Shown piece after piece: positions 1 through 9,217 of a stretch of DNA of 54,806 nt. The stretch spans positions 1-54,806 of the forward strand of contig JAGOKS010000005.1 in NCBI GenBank assembly GCA_017994425.1, written 5' to 3'. The position numbers and the translations under genes were made by a program. The stretch comes from Bacteroidales bacterium. GTDB taxonomy: Bacteria; Bacteroidota; Bacteroidia; Bacteroidales; WCHB1-69. Under the pieces are notes generated by a model. It was given only the letters and a program-made list of their open reading frames with translations. It was not told where the DNA came from and did not search any database. Numbering within the stretch: the stretch's first letter is position 1; each line of letters begins with the position of its first letter.

Positions 1-1779
1 ATTTTGAAGGGAATACAAAGTAACTATTTATTTTTATTATTATTTCTATCACAATGTATGTTTGGCAGTTATACACTTGCGCAATCATTACAAAAACAAC
101 AGCGTTGTTTTCCTGATTTATCCTCCAAGCATAAACAAATCAATAGGTATATTAATGCTGTAGAAAATCGTTTTGTTGATGATTATGCTTGTTTCTTATC
201 ACTATATAATTGTGATTTACAAGATTCTTCAATAAAAAAACAAAAATTTTTAGCTGATTTGGAGACCAAAGCTAATAAGGAAATACATAATGTAAAAACA
301 GATACGTCCATACTATGTCCTAATATGGATGAAATTTATGTGTTATTAGGTAAAACGTATTATTGCCAACAACAGTACGAACAATCTCAGTTAGTTTTTG
401 AAACGCTGATTGATGAATATCCACAAAGTGTATTTTATGCTGAGGCTTATTTGTGGATTGCAAAAATTAATATGTGTTTGAATGAATTTGAAAAAGCAGA
501 AGACTACCTTGATTTTGCAAGGAAAAACTTGAAAGACACAATACATTTGTATGCCGAATGGATGAAAATTATGGCAGATAATTATATCCGTAATGGAAAG
601 TACTCATATGCGATACCTTTGTTAGAAAAAATTTCACAACTTAAACAGGTTGATAAAGCTTTTAAAATAAGAACACAGTTTGTATTAGGGCAATTGTATC
701 AATACGAAGAGAATGATTCCATGGCGATGCATTATTTTTCAAAAATAAATAAACGTAATGCTTCTGATATTATGTTTGCTTATGCCTATGTCAATAGCGA
801 CATATGTTGCAAACTGCACCAACAGAAAATTGCCGACTCCCTCCGTATCGAAGATATTGAAAATAATTATTCCGAAGATTATAATTTTGAACCTACCATA
901 ATAGAGAGTATTCATGATAGTGATTTTATAAGTTCTATTTATCCTTATTATTTTAACGATCCCGCAACCATGTTTTTTTTGGATGAAGGAGATTTAGATT
1001 TTGATACATTGGTAGATGGTTGGTACGACGACTATGATACGACCATGATATCTGATGAACTTTTAGCAATGATGCTGGAAAACTGGGATTCTGTATCTAT
1101 TCATATACCCAAAACCGATTTTAAAAATTTTAACGATACTATCTTTTTACCTTTATTTGATGTCGTTGAAGGTTACATGTTTCCTTACTTTGGAGAAGTT
1201 ATTTCAAAATTCGGATGGAGACGTTATCGGTATCACTATGGAATAGATACTAAAAATCAATATGGGGAGCCAATTTATTGCGTGTTTGATGGTGTCGTAC
1301 GTATTGCAAAACGGAGTAGAACTTATGGAAATGTATTAGTTGTGAGACACGAAAATGGTTTAGAAACTTTTTATGCGCATTCTTCCAAGTTATTAGTAAA
1401 ACCAAATCAAGAAGTAAAAGCCGGAGATATTATTGCTTTAGTTGGAAGCACAGGTCGCTCTACAGGTCCTCATTTACATTTTGAAGTGCGTTATAAAGGA
1501 AACCCATTTGATCCGGAAATACTTATTGATTTTGAAAGAAAAAAATTACGCATGGATACCTTATGTATCACTAAAGAAACTTTTAATTATAGAACTCCTT
1601 ATGGTCAGGTTGCCAAAAGTGGAAAAAAATCCGGGAATGCAACCTATCATAGAGTTAAATCCGGAGAAACATTATCAGGCATTGCACGAAAATATCGCAC
1701 CAACGTTTCTACAATTAAAAAATTAAACGGATTAAAAAGTGATATGATACGTGAAGGTAGAAACTTGAGAGTACGGTAA
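1..1779 (+). CDS. Exported M23 (LytM) metallopeptidase with TPR-like region and C-terminal LysM; 5' end at window edge
   Basis: Likely a periplasmic peptidoglycan hydrolase (endopeptidase) of the M23 family. A hydrophobic signal peptide ends near AQS (about residue 27). Residues about 110-270 are helical and TPR-like. An acidic linker follows (325-360), then the M23 domain (about 395-505) with zinc-ligand motifs HxxxD (H411/D415) and HLH (H490/H492). A C-terminal LysM peptidoglycan-binding domain covers about 548-591. The zinc site looks complete, so an active enzyme is expected. The frame is open to base 1 and the first usable codon is TTG at 4. Because the signal peptide begins immediately, the true start is probably at or just before the window edge, so the 5' end is unresolved. 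It lies 62 bases upstream of a second M23 peptidase. Family assignment is confident; cleavage specificity cannot be told. Confidence 0.85.
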   Translation: MLKGIQSNYLFLLLFLSQCMFGSYTLAQSLQKQQRCFPDLSSKHKQINRYINAVENRFVDDYACFLSLYNCDLQDSSIKKQKFLADLETKANKEIHNVKTDTSILCPNMDEIYVLLGKTYYCQQQYEQSQLVFETLIDEYPQSVFYAEAYLWIAKINMCLNEFEKAEDYLDFARKNLKDTIHLYAEWMKIMADNYIRNGKYSYAIPLLEKISQLKQVDKAFKIRTQFVLGQLYQYEENDSMAMHYFSKINKRNASDIMFAYAYVNSDICCKLHQQKIADSLRIEDIENNYSEDYNFEPTIIESIHDSDFISSIYPYYFNDPATMFFLDEGDLDFDTLVDGWYDDYDTTMISDELLAMMLENWDSVSIHIPKTDFKNFNDTIFLPLFDVVEGYMFPYFGEVISKFGWRRYRYHYGIDTKNQYGEPIYCVFDGVVRIAKRSRTYGNVLVVRHENGLETFYAHSSKLLVKPNQEVKAGDIIALVGSTGRSTGPHLHFEVRYKGNPFDPEILIDFERKKLRMDTLCITKETFNYRTPYGQVAKSGKKSGNATYHRVKSGETLSGIARKYRTNVSTIKKLNGLKSDMIREGRNLRVR

Positions 1780-1800
1780 TGCAATAATTAAAATGCTTTA

Positions 1801-1814
1801 ACGTTTTAAAACGT
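1801..1814. repeat. 14-bp perfect palindrome between two M23 genes
   Basis: ACGTTTTAAAACGT reads the same on both strands and sits in the 62-base gap between the two peptidase genes. It lacks a loop and a T-run, so it is not a typical terminator. It could be an operator or chance in AT-rich DNA. No other copy was noticed. Confidence 0.3.
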
Positions 1815-1841
1815 ATCTGTATAGATTTCAGTCAATTTTAG

Positions 1842-2789
1842 ATGAAATATAAATTTAATCACAAATCTCTTTCGTTTGAGAAAGAAACAATAACACTCAA
1901 AAAGCGTTTGCAGAAAATGCTTGCGTTTTTTTTTGTTGGAATTTCTTATGCATTGGTAATCATACTTATCTATTCTTATTTTTTTACCTCTCCGAAAGAA
2001 AAAAGGTTGATTCGGGAATTAGATGCTACAGAAATTAAGATTAATTCATTAGAAAAAAAAATTAATATCTTATCCAATGTCTTACAAGGCATGGAACAAA
2101 AAGATGATAATCTATATAGAGTTTTACTCGAAGCAGAACCTTTAAAAAATAGAAATTCAAGTCTTGAAAATCTTAATTTATCCTATGACTATCGTAATTT
2201 GCAAAATCATTCGAAGGTATTGACAGATTTATCCAGAAAACTTGATATTTTAACCTCTCGCTCGAAAGTACAATTAGCTTCATATAAAGAATTATGGGAA
2301 CTGAGTCAACAAAAAGATGCTATTTATGCTGCAATTCCTGCAATATCACCGGTAAAAAATCCTAAAGTTGTATCTGGGTTCGGGATGCGATATCATCCTA
2401 TATATAAAATTTTACGAAGACATACCGGAATTGATCTGATAGGTCGTAAAGGAATGCCTATTTATGCAACAGCCGATGGTGTCGTTAGTTATGAAAAAGC
2501 CGGATCAGGATATGGAATAACAGTTATTATTAATCACGGATATGGTTATGTTACCATATATGCTCATTTATCTAAAAAAGCCGTAAAAGGAGGGCAACAC
2601 GTAAAAAGAGGAGAAGTCATTGGATATATGGGGAGTACCGGATTATCTGTTTCAACGCATTTGCATTATGAAGTGATTAAAAACGGACAAAAAGTAAATC
2701 CGGTTCATTTTTTCTTTGCAGATTTAACCCCCGAAGAATATAATCAGATTTTAGAAGAAGCATCAGAAGTTAATCAAGCCTTATCATAA
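1842..2789 (+). CDS. Membrane-anchored M23 (LytM) metallopeptidase with coiled coil
   Basis: Predicted peptidoglycan endopeptidase tethered to the inner membrane. A basic N-terminal segment is followed by one transmembrane helix (about residues 28-48), a coiled-coil stretch (about 55-85, continuing irregularly to 165) and a C-terminal M23 domain. Zinc-binding motifs are HTGID (H194/D198) and HLH (H273/H275); H242 in YAHL is the usual additional active-site histidine. The TM-coiled coil-M23 layout is common in Bacteroidota MepM/NlpD-like proteins, whose coiled coils often engage regulators. With the preceding exported M23 gene it forms a tandem pair of apparently intact hydrolases. The DppC-like permease starts 25 bases downstream, so co-transcription is likely. 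Confidence 0.87.
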   Translation: MKYKFNHKSLSFEKETITLKKRLQKMLAFFFVGISYALVIILIYSYFFTSPKEKRLIRELDATEIKINSLEKKINILSNVLQGMEQKDDNLYRVLLEAEPLKNRNSSLENLNLSYDYRNLQNHSKVLTDLSRKLDILTSRSKVQLASYKELWELSQQKDAIYAAIPAISPVKNPKVVSGFGMRYHPIYKILRRHTGIDLIGRKGMPIYATADGVVSYEKAGSGYGITVIINHGYGYVTIYAHLSKKAVKGGQHVKRGEVIGYMGSTGLSVSTHLHYEVIKNGQKVNPVHFFFADLTPEEYNQILEEASEVNQALS

Positions 2790-2814
2790 TATTTTATTTA
2801 ATATTTAAGCAATT

Positions 2815-4038
2815 ATGGGATTGTTTTTTCAAAATAAAAAAGAATTTGCATCACAGTCAATATCCAAAATTGCATGGAAAAAATTTAAGAAAAATAAGCA
2901 AGGAAGTATTTTATTGTTTTTTTTGCTTTTTGTTTCTTTTATTGCAATTTTAGGGTATTTAATTGTGCCCGATTCTACTCCTTATGCTAATGAACAGATA
3001 TTGGAAATTAGATTACAAAAACCTACTACTCAAATATCCATGTTATGTGTGAGGAAAAATCAAATTGTCGAGAAACAAAATTTCGTAAAAAAAATGTTGT
3101 TTGGTCAACAAAGCACTCATCGGTTGATACCTATATCTTCGTATAGATTTTCAAGAGATTCTATAATTGTGGAACGTTATCAAGAATTACCACCATATAA
3201 TATTTCAGGCTTTTCTTTAGCAGAGGTTGTTTATCCTATTTTAAATCATTCGATAACATATTATGATGGTACTACTGTACATTTTACCGATATAGATTCA
3301 AATAAATATGCCATTCCTGTAATATCACTGCAAAAGATAATCGAAGAGAAGCACTTTGTAAAAAAAAGATATTGGTTAGGTACAGATAGATATGGAAGAG
3401 ATGTGCTGAGTCAATTGATAATAGGGACGAGAGTCAGTTTATCGGTTGGATTTATTTCAGTTTCCATTGCTTTATTAATAGGTGTTTTATTAGGGTCTAT
3501 TGCCGGTTATTATCGAGGATTTATCGATGATGCAATCATGTGGTTTATTAATGTTGTTTGGTCTATTCCGACGCTTTTACTTGTTATAGCTATAAGTTTT
3601 GCTTTAGGTGCAGGTTTTTGGCAGATTTTTGTTGCTATTGGGCTCACCATGTGGGTTGATATTGCCCGTGTAGTAAGAGGTCAAGTAATCAGTTTACGTG
3701 AAAGAGAATTTGTAGAAGCCTCTAAATCCTTAGGCTTTAAAAATATGACTATTATTTTTAAACATATACTCCCTAATATATCCGGTACTATCATTGTAAT
3801 TTCTGCTGCCAATTTTGCTTCTGCTATCTTAACAGAAGCCGGTTTAAGTTTTTTAGGAATTGGAGTTCAACCTCCTATGCCGTCTTGGGGTACAATGATA
3901 AAGGAAAACTACGGTTATATTATTTTAGATTATGCCTATCTGGCTATTGTTCCGGGTATCGCTATTATGTTGTTAGTATTAGCATTTATGTTACTTGGAA
4001 ATGTTTTAAGGGATGTGATGGATGTAAAAGAGAATTAA
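2815..4038 (+). CDS. DppC/OppC-type ABC transporter permease with large extracytoplasmic insertion
   Basis: Inner-membrane permease subunit of a peptide/nickel-type ABC importer. After a basic N-terminus and a first TM helix (about residues 32-52) comes an unusually long extracytoplasmic stretch (about 53-180). The conserved permease core then begins at a LGTDRYGRDV motif that is typical of DppC/OppC. The EAA loop that docks on the ATPase is visible as EFVEASKSLGF, with the HILPN motif following. No ATPase, substrate-binding protein or partner permease is adjacent. The only matching DppB-type permease in this window is 36 kb away at 40052-41131. The gene directly follows two M23 hydrolases, so recovery of cell-wall peptides is a tempting but untested role. 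Permease family is confident; substrate unknown. Confidence 0.85.
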   Translation: MGLFFQNKKEFASQSISKIAWKKFKKNKQGSILLFFLLFVSFIAILGYLIVPDSTPYANEQILEIRLQKPTTQISMLCVRKNQIVEKQNFVKKMLFGQQSTHRLIPISSYRFSRDSIIVERYQELPPYNISGFSLAEVVYPILNHSITYYDGTTVHFTDIDSNKYAIPVISLQKIIEEKHFVKKRYWLGTDRYGRDVLSQLIIGTRVSLSVGFISVSIALLIGVLLGSIAGYYRGFIDDAIMWFINVVWSIPTLLLVIAISFALGAGFWQIFVAIGLTMWVDIARVVRGQVISLREREFVEASKSLGFKNMTIIFKHILPNISGTIIVISAANFASAILTEAGLSFLGIGVQPPMPSWGTMIKENYGYIILDYAYLAIVPGIAIMLLVLAFMLLGNVLRDVMDVKEN

Positions 4039-4143
4039 ACACTTTTAGAAAGTTAGATTTGCGTTATAGATAAAATTATTTTCCAATAGAAAATAATTTG
4101 TAATAAAATAACAAAAATCGAGAATTCGTACGTAATAAAAATA

Positions 4144-4151
4144 TAATTTTG
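4144..4151 (+). promoter_or_regulatory. Bacteroidota -7 promoter box (TAATTTTG)
   Basis: TAATTTTG fits the TAnnTTTG -7 consensus of Bacteroidota housekeeping promoters and is followed by CA, as in other boxes here. It lies 28 bases before the thioredoxin lipoprotein start. No clear TTTG -33 element is visible at the usual spacing. Confidence 0.55.
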
Positions 4152-4179
4152 CAATTAAAAAATAAATACACATAAAAAA

Positions 4180-4686
4180 ATGAGAAGATTAGTTTTTAGT
4201 TTATTAAGCATAGTGTTTCTGTATATTTCATGCAATTCAAATTCGAAAACCAACCAAAAGTCAGAAGAAATCCTTTCGGAAGAAGTTGCTGTTGTTATTC
4301 CTGAAAAATTAGACACCCCTGAAATTGTTGGGACCCCTGTTAAAATTAACTCGTATGAATTTATAAAATATATTCATGATTTTAATACAAATAGCACATG
4401 GCAATACAAAGGGTCAAAGCCTTGCATAGTTGATTTTTACGCAGATTGGTGTCGTCCTTGTAAAATGATGGATCCCATTCTGGAAAAATTAGCCAAAGAA
4501 TATGAAGGGGAAATTATAATTTATAAAATCAATATTGATAATAATAAAGATATAGCAAGTGCTTTTGCCATTAACTCCATCCCTTTTTTCTTATTTTGTC
4601 CATTAAATGGTCAACCACAATCATCTATGGGCATGATGTCTGAAAATGACATGCGTACGGTTATTGAAAATATGTTAAATCGATAA
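4180..4686 (+). CDS. Thioredoxin-fold lipoprotein
   Basis: Predicted envelope thiol-disulfide oxidoreductase or reductant protein. The N-terminus is a lipoprotein signal with lipobox YISC (C18). A low-complexity linker (19-55) leads to a thioredoxin domain (about 56-168). The redox motif is WCRPC (C91/C94), close to the classic WCGPC, and the cis-proline loop is visible as INSIPFF. Placement outside the cytoplasm suggests it receives electrons across the membrane or reduces envelope disulfides. The RseC-like gene begins 3 bases after its stop, so the two are surely co-transcribed, which fits a shared redox function. A promoter box lies just upstream. Thioredoxin family is confident; partner unknown. 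Confidence 0.87.
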   Translation: MRRLVFSLLSIVFLYISCNSNSKTNQKSEEILSEEVAVVIPEKLDTPEIVGTPVKINSYEFIKYIHDFNTNSTWQYKGSKPCIVDFYADWCRPCKMMDPILEKLAKEYEGEIIIYKINIDNNKDIASAFAINSIPFFLFCPLNGQPQSSMGMMSENDMRTVIENMLNR

Positions 4687-4689
4687 GTT

Positions 4690-5112
4690 ATGTTGACTGA
4701 TCAGGAAATACACGAAGGAAAAATTGTTAGTTTTTCTGATAATTGTATACATGTTCAGATAACAGTTAATGAGGCATGTCAAAATTGTAAAAGCAAAAAT
4801 GCATGTATGATTTTTAATGCACGAGATAGAATTATAGATATAAATTCTTCAAATACTAATTCATATGAAATAGGTGAAGTTGTTGATGTTCAAATGAAGA
4901 CATCAATAGGGTTAAAGGCCGTTTTGTTAGCGTATGTTATTCCTGTTATTGTTCTTTTAGTCAGTATTATAATTGGAATGACTCTAATTAAGAATGATAT
5001 TCTTGTGTTATTAATTTCTTTTTTTTTATTGGCTATCTATTATTATAGCATTTACTTAGTCCGAGCAAAAATGAAACAAATATTTACGTTTACGTTAAAT
5101 AAAAAAAACTAA
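4690..5112 (+). CDS. RseC/MucC-like (SoxR-reducing system type) membrane protein
   Basis: A 140-residue protein resembling the RseC family. It has an N-terminal beta-rich domain with a cysteine cluster (C19, C30, C33, C39, i.e. CxxCxxxxxC), then two TM helices (about residues 77-97 and 101-121). Family members are linked to SoxR reduction and Rnf electron-transport complexes, or to sigma-E regulation in Proteobacteria. In many Bacteroidota the gene precedes rnfB, but no rnf genes are in this window. Here it follows a thioredoxin lipoprotein with a 3-base gap and precedes korA by 132 bases. A redox role is suggested by the cysteines and neighbours, but this is inference. Confidence 0.75.
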   Translation: MLTDQEIHEGKIVSFSDNCIHVQITVNEACQNCKSKNACMIFNARDRIIDINSSNTNSYEIGEVVDVQMKTSIGLKAVLLAYVIPVIVLLVSIIIGMTLIKNDILVLLISFFLLAIYYYSIYLVRAKMKQIFTFTLNKKN

Positions 5113-5189
5113 TTTTTTTTATTTATTAAGGAACAAAGATGTTAAATAAAATATTTTAAAGAAAATTAGTTTATTCAAAATAAAAGCTA

Positions 5190-5197
5190 TACTTTTG
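5190..5197 (+). promoter_or_regulatory. Bacteroidota -7 promoter box (TACTTTTG) for korAB
   Basis: TACTTTTG followed by CAA matches TAnnTTTG. It lies 47 bases before korA in the 132-base gap after the RseC-like gene, so korAB probably has its own promoter. Confidence 0.6.
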
Positions 5198-5244
5198 CAA
5201 AACAAAATTCTTAAAAGATTCTTAAAAAAAATATAGTATAAGTT

Positions 5245-7092
5245 ATGATGAAAAGAAAAATAGAAGTTGTTGAAAAGGAAAGTGTTGTAATTAAATTTGC
5301 AGGAGATTGTGGCGATGGAATGCAACTTTCAGGCACGTTATTTTCCGATACTTCTGCCATGTCGGGGAATGATTTATCCACTTTTCCTGATTATCCGGCT
5401 GAAATCAGAGCTCCGCACAATACAGTTGCCGGTGTTTCGGGTTTTCAAGTCCATATTGGTAGAGAAATAAGTACTATTGGTGACAAGTGTGATGTTTTGG
5501 TAGCTATGAATCCCGCATCTTTAAAAGCGAATATTCAATGGGTAATGCTTGGTGGAACGATAATTATTGATTCAGACACATTTGTTGAGAAAGCCTTTGA
5601 AAAAGCAGGCTATACAACTAATCCTCTTGAAGATGGTACTTTATCAAGCTTTAATATTATTAGAGCGCCTATTACATCTTTAGCCAAACAAATAGCTCTT
5701 GATAAAGGTTTAGACTTTAAGGTTGCCGAAAGAACTAAAAATATGTATGCTTTGGGAATGGTAGCATTTATTTTTGATAGAGATTTGGATATTTTATCAA
5801 AACAAATTGAATTAAAATTTAAGAAAAATCCTGTAATTGCTGAAGTAAATATTGAAGTTTTAAAAGCAGGATATATTTATGCAGAAAGTATAGAAAGTGT
5901 TGAATCACGTTATCATGTTCCAACAGCTAAATTACCAAAAGGAAGATATCGTAATTTATGTGGTAACATTGCTACTGCATGGGGATTGCTTGCCGCATCC
6001 GAACGCTCAGGAAGATCTTTGTTTTTGGGTTCTTATCCGATAACTCCTGCAACCGATATATTGGTTGAATTAGCAAGTCGAAAATCACTAAATGCTAAAG
6101 TGATGCAATGTGAAGATGAAATAGCTGGTATTTGTTCTGCTATAGGAGCGTCCTATGCTGGATCTATGGCTGTTACTTCAACATCAGGTCCAGGTTTATC
6201 ACTTAAATCTGAAGCGATAGGATTAGCAGTTATGACAGAATTACCATTGATAATTGTTGATGTCCAACGAGGAGGTCCTTCCACAGGATTGCCTACAAAA
6301 TCAGAACAAGCTGATTTGTTGCAAGTACTTTACGGACGTAATGGTTCTTGTCCATGTATTGTGATTGCTGCTACATCACCCAGTGATTGTTTTGAATCGG
6401 CATATACAGCCGCTAAACTTTCCATGGAACATATGACTCCTGTTATTTTAATGACTGACGGATATATAGGTCAAGGCACTGAGTTATTTAGAATTCCAAA
6501 AGTTGCCGATTTACCTCCAATTAACCCACCTATTGCAAAGAAAAATGATACTAATTATAAACCTTATCGTAGAGATGAAAAAACATTAGCTCGTCAATGG
6601 GCATTACCTGGAACAGAAGGACTTGAACATAGAGTAGGGGGCTTAGAAAAATCGGATGTTTTTGGTGCAGTATCAACAGATCCTATGAATCATGAAAAAA
6701 TGGTGAGATTTCGAAATGAAAAAGTACAACGTATTGCTGATTATATTCCTGAACAAGAAATAATTGGTGATGAATCGGGTGAATTACTCGTAGTTAGTTG
6801 GGGAGGAACAAAAGGTCAAACATATGTTGCTGTACGTGAATTGCAGAAAGAAGGTAAGAAGATTAGTTTAGCGCATTTTAAATACATAATGCCTTTACCA
6901 AAAAATACAGCAAATGTGTTTTCTAAGTTTAAAAAAATTATTGTTTGTGAATTGAGTGATGGACAGTTTGCTAATTATTTATCAATCGTACATCCGCAAT
7001 TTACATATGGCAAATATAATAAAGTAATGGGAATACCTTTTACGACGACAGAATTAAAGAATACTTTTAATCAAATTTTAGAGGAGGAATAA
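5245..7092 (+). CDS. korA: 2-oxoacid (2-oxoglutarate):ferredoxin oxidoreductase, alpha subunit (gamma-alpha fusion)
   Basis: Catalyses, with KorB, the CoA-dependent oxidative decarboxylation of a 2-oxoacid (most likely 2-oxoglutarate to succinyl-CoA) with reduction of ferredoxin. In anaerobes it can also run in the reductive direction. Residues 1-195 form the gamma domain (opening with a FAGDCGDGMQ motif) and residues about 225-615 the alpha/pyrimidine-binding region (GSYPITPATDI, then TSTSGPGLSLKSEA). The 615-residue length fits this fused type. The start is one of two adjacent ATG codons; the first was used. korB follows after 3 bases and is translationally coupled. 2-oxoglutarate is favoured over pyruvate because the enzyme has two subunits without an integral ferredoxin domain, but other 2-oxoacids cannot be excluded. 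Confidence 0.92.
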   Translation: MMKRKIEVVEKESVVIKFAGDCGDGMQLSGTLFSDTSAMSGNDLSTFPDYPAEIRAPHNTVAGVSGFQVHIGREISTIGDKCDVLVAMNPASLKANIQWVMLGGTIIIDSDTFVEKAFEKAGYTTNPLEDGTLSSFNIIRAPITSLAKQIALDKGLDFKVAERTKNMYALGMVAFIFDRDLDILSKQIELKFKKNPVIAEVNIEVLKAGYIYAESIESVESRYHVPTAKLPKGRYRNLCGNIATAWGLLAASERSGRSLFLGSYPITPATDILVELASRKSLNAKVMQCEDEIAGICSAIGASYAGSMAVTSTSGPGLSLKSEAIGLAVMTELPLIIVDVQRGGPSTGLPTKSEQADLLQVLYGRNGSCPCIVIAATSPSDCFESAYTAAKLSMEHMTPVILMTDGYIGQGTELFRIPKVADLPPINPPIAKKNDTNYKPYRRDEKTLARQWALPGTEGLEHRVGGLEKSDVFGAVSTDPMNHEKMVRFRNEKVQRIADYIPEQEIIGDESGELLVVSWGGTKGQTYVAVRELQKEGKKISLAHFKYIMPLPKNTANVFSKFKKIIVCELSDGQFANYLSIVHPQFTYGKYNKVMGIPFTTTELKNTFNQILEEE

Positions 7093-7095
7093 ACT

Positions 7096-8127
7096 ATGAG
7101 TTTTAATATGATAGAACGTTCAACGATTCCATTATCAAAAGAAGATTTTGCAAGTGATCAAATGGTTAAATGGTGTCCGGGATGTGGTTCACATGCAATT
7201 TTGGCATCTGTAGAAAATGTTTTTCCTAAAATTGGCTATAAAAGAGAAAATTTTTGTGTCGTTTCAGGTATAGGATGTGCTTCACGTTTTCCTTATTATA
7301 TGAATACTTTTGGATTTCACGGTATTCATGGAAGAGCTACTCCTTTGGCTACAGGAATTCGAGTGTCAAACCGTCAATTAAGTGTTTGGATCACAGCTGG
7401 AGATGGTGACCTTATGGCTATTGGTGGTAATCATTTCATCCATACAATACGAAGAAATGTAGATTTGAATATTTTATTGTTTAATAATCAAATTTATGGA
7501 TTGACTAAAGGACAATATTCTCCAACAACGCCTTTTGGTCAAGTAACTAAAACATCTCCTTATGGAACTATTGAAAATCCATTTGCAGTTGGGAAATTAG
7601 TATTAGCTGCTCAAGGAAGTTTTTTCGCACGTGCTTTAGATAATAATCCGAAATTAATGGTTGATGTAATGTTTGAAGCCGCTAAGCATGATGGTACTTC
7701 AGTAATTGAAATTTTGCAAAATTGTATTATTTTTAACGATGGTGCACATAAAACTATTGCAGATAGAACTACAGCTCAAGATAAACAACTTATCTTAAAA
7801 CATGGAGAACCTATGATTTTTGGTAAAGATAGAAATAAAGGAATCAAATTGGGAAATAAGGGATTGGAAGTAGTAACCATAGGGGAAAATGGTATAAGCG
7901 AAAAAGATATTTTAGTTCATGATATGACTCAAAAAGATTCAGGAATTCATAATATGCTGGTAGATATGCAACTGCCAAATTATCCTGTAGCTTTTGGTGT
8001 AATTCGCTCAGTCCCATCTCCTACCTATGATGAATTATTGGAAAATCAAATAATAGTCTCAAAAGAGAAATCCACTATTCAGTGTGTCGATGATTTACTT
8101 AATAGCGGAGATACATGGGAAATATAA
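7096..8127 (+). CDS. korB: 2-oxoacid (2-oxoglutarate):ferredoxin oxidoreductase, beta subunit
   Basis: Thiamine-diphosphate-binding subunit of the KorAB complex. The N-terminus has the WCPGCGSH motif (C27/C30), part of the Fe-S cluster ligation in this family, with a further conserved cysteine in SGIGCASRF. The TPP-binding GDGD motif is followed about 30 residues later by LLFNNQIYGLTKGQYSPTT, typical of beta subunits. Length 343 is normal. It begins 3 bases after korA and is followed by a strong hairpin terminator, so korAB looks like a two-gene transcription unit. No KorC/KorD subunit is present, as is usual in Bacteroidota. Confidence 0.92.
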   Translation: MSFNMIERSTIPLSKEDFASDQMVKWCPGCGSHAILASVENVFPKIGYKRENFCVVSGIGCASRFPYYMNTFGFHGIHGRATPLATGIRVSNRQLSVWITAGDGDLMAIGGNHFIHTIRRNVDLNILLFNNQIYGLTKGQYSPTTPFGQVTKTSPYGTIENPFAVGKLVLAAQGSFFARALDNNPKLMVDVMFEAAKHDGTSVIEILQNCIIFNDGAHKTIADRTTAQDKQLILKHGEPMIFGKDRNKGIKLGNKGLEVVTIGENGISEKDILVHDMTQKDSGIHNMLVDMQLPNYPVAFGVIRSVPSPTYDELLENQIIVSKEKSTIQCVDDLLNSGDTWEI

Positions 8128-8144
8128 AATAATATGTTACAATA

Positions 8145-8176
8145 AAAAACAGTCTCTTACGTAAGAGACTGTTTTT
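8145..8176. terminator. Rho-independent terminator after korB (perfect 16-bp stem)
   Basis: Arms 8145-8160 and 8161-8176 are exact reverse complements (16 bp, A5 on the left and T5 on the right), 17 bases after the korB stop. The folded hairpin would use the central TACGTA as loop. It ends korAB; manA lies in the same direction, so only the forward orientation is needed. Confidence 0.85.
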
Positions 8177-8242
8177 ATTTAAACAATATATGTTTACAAT
8201 TGTTGTTATTGTATTGAAAACGATAATCATTAAACCATAAGT

Positions 8243-9217
8243 ATGTTATATCCTTTAAAATTTAATACCATTTATAAAGAAAAAATATGGGGTGGGAATA
8301 AAGTAAAAACCATATTAAATAAAGATTATTCTCCATTAGCAAATTGTGGAGAAACATGGGAAATTTCCGGACTCAAAGGTTTTTCTAATCAAGTTAAAAA
8401 TGGTTTTTTAAAAGGAAACACCCTCGAAGAATTAGTCTCAGTATATATGGGTGATTTGGTAGGAGAAAAAGTTTTTCAAATCTATGGAGAAACTTTTCCA
8501 TTGTTGATAAAATTTATAGATGCGAATGATGATTTATCGGTTCAGGTTCATCCCAATAATACATTAGCAGAAAAATTTCAAAATGATTATGGGAAAACGG
8601 AAATGTGGTATGTGCTTCAAGCTGATGCAAATGCAAAAATTAATATAGGTTTTAATACTCCTATGACTAAAGAGAAATTAGAAAAACATATTCAATCTAA
8701 CTCACTGGAAAAAGTGTTGAATTATGTAGATGCTAAAGCCGGAGATATATTTTATATCCCTGCAGGGAAAGTACATGCAATAGGGAAGGGAGTGCTTTTA
8801 ACTGAAATACAACAATCATCCGATATTACCTATCGTTTATATGATTATCAAAGGAAAGATACTCAAGGGAACCTACGTCCTTTACATATTCAAGAGGCTT
8901 ATCAAGCGATTGATTATGAAAATATAGAAAATAATCCGATACGATTTGTGTCTGAAATAAATACGACCTTAACATTAGTATGTTCGCCTTTTTTTGTTAC
9001 CAATCATATTTATTTTGATAAACAAGTGGAGAAGATATATGCGGACATGGATACATTTGTGATTTATATTTGTTTGGAAGGTGAAACATCCATACATTAT
9101 CATGGAGGTAAAGAAATTTTATCGAAAGGAGAGTGTATTCTTATTCCGGCAACAATTGAAGATGCTGTCTTTGAGCCTCATGGAGTTTGCAAACTTTTAG
9201 AAACTTATTTGCCTTGA
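8243..9217 (+). CDS. manA: Mannose-6-phosphate isomerase, class I
   Basis: Zinc enzyme interconverting mannose-6-phosphate and fructose-6-phosphate in the cytoplasm, feeding GDP-mannose for surface polysaccharide or catabolising mannose. The cupin-type metal ligands are readable: Q101 and H103 in VQVHPNN, E120 in GKTEMW, and H179 in [11 protein letters not shown]. The substrate-loop arginine sits in [10 protein letters not shown]. At 324 residues it is the short form common in Firmicutes and Bacteroidota rather than the roughly 390-residue E. coli type. Its 3' end overlaps the 3' end of convergent lpxD by 13 bases, with no terminator between them. Confidence 0.9.
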   Translation: MLYPLKFNTIYKEKIWGGNKVKTILNKDYSPLANCGETWEISGLKGFSNQVKNGFLKGNTLEELVSVYMGDLVGEKVFQIYGETFPLLIKFIDANDDLSVQVHPNNTLAEKFQNDYGKTEMWYVLQADANAKINIGFNTPMTKEKLEKHIQSNSLEKVLNYVDAKAGDIFYIPAGKVHAIGKGVLLTEIQQSSDITYRLYDYQRKDTQGNLRPLHIQEAYQAIDYENIENNPIRFVSEINTTLTLVCSPFFVTNHIYFDKQVEKIYADMDTFVIYICLEGETSIHYHGGKEILSKGECILIPATIEDAVFEPHGVCKLLETYLP

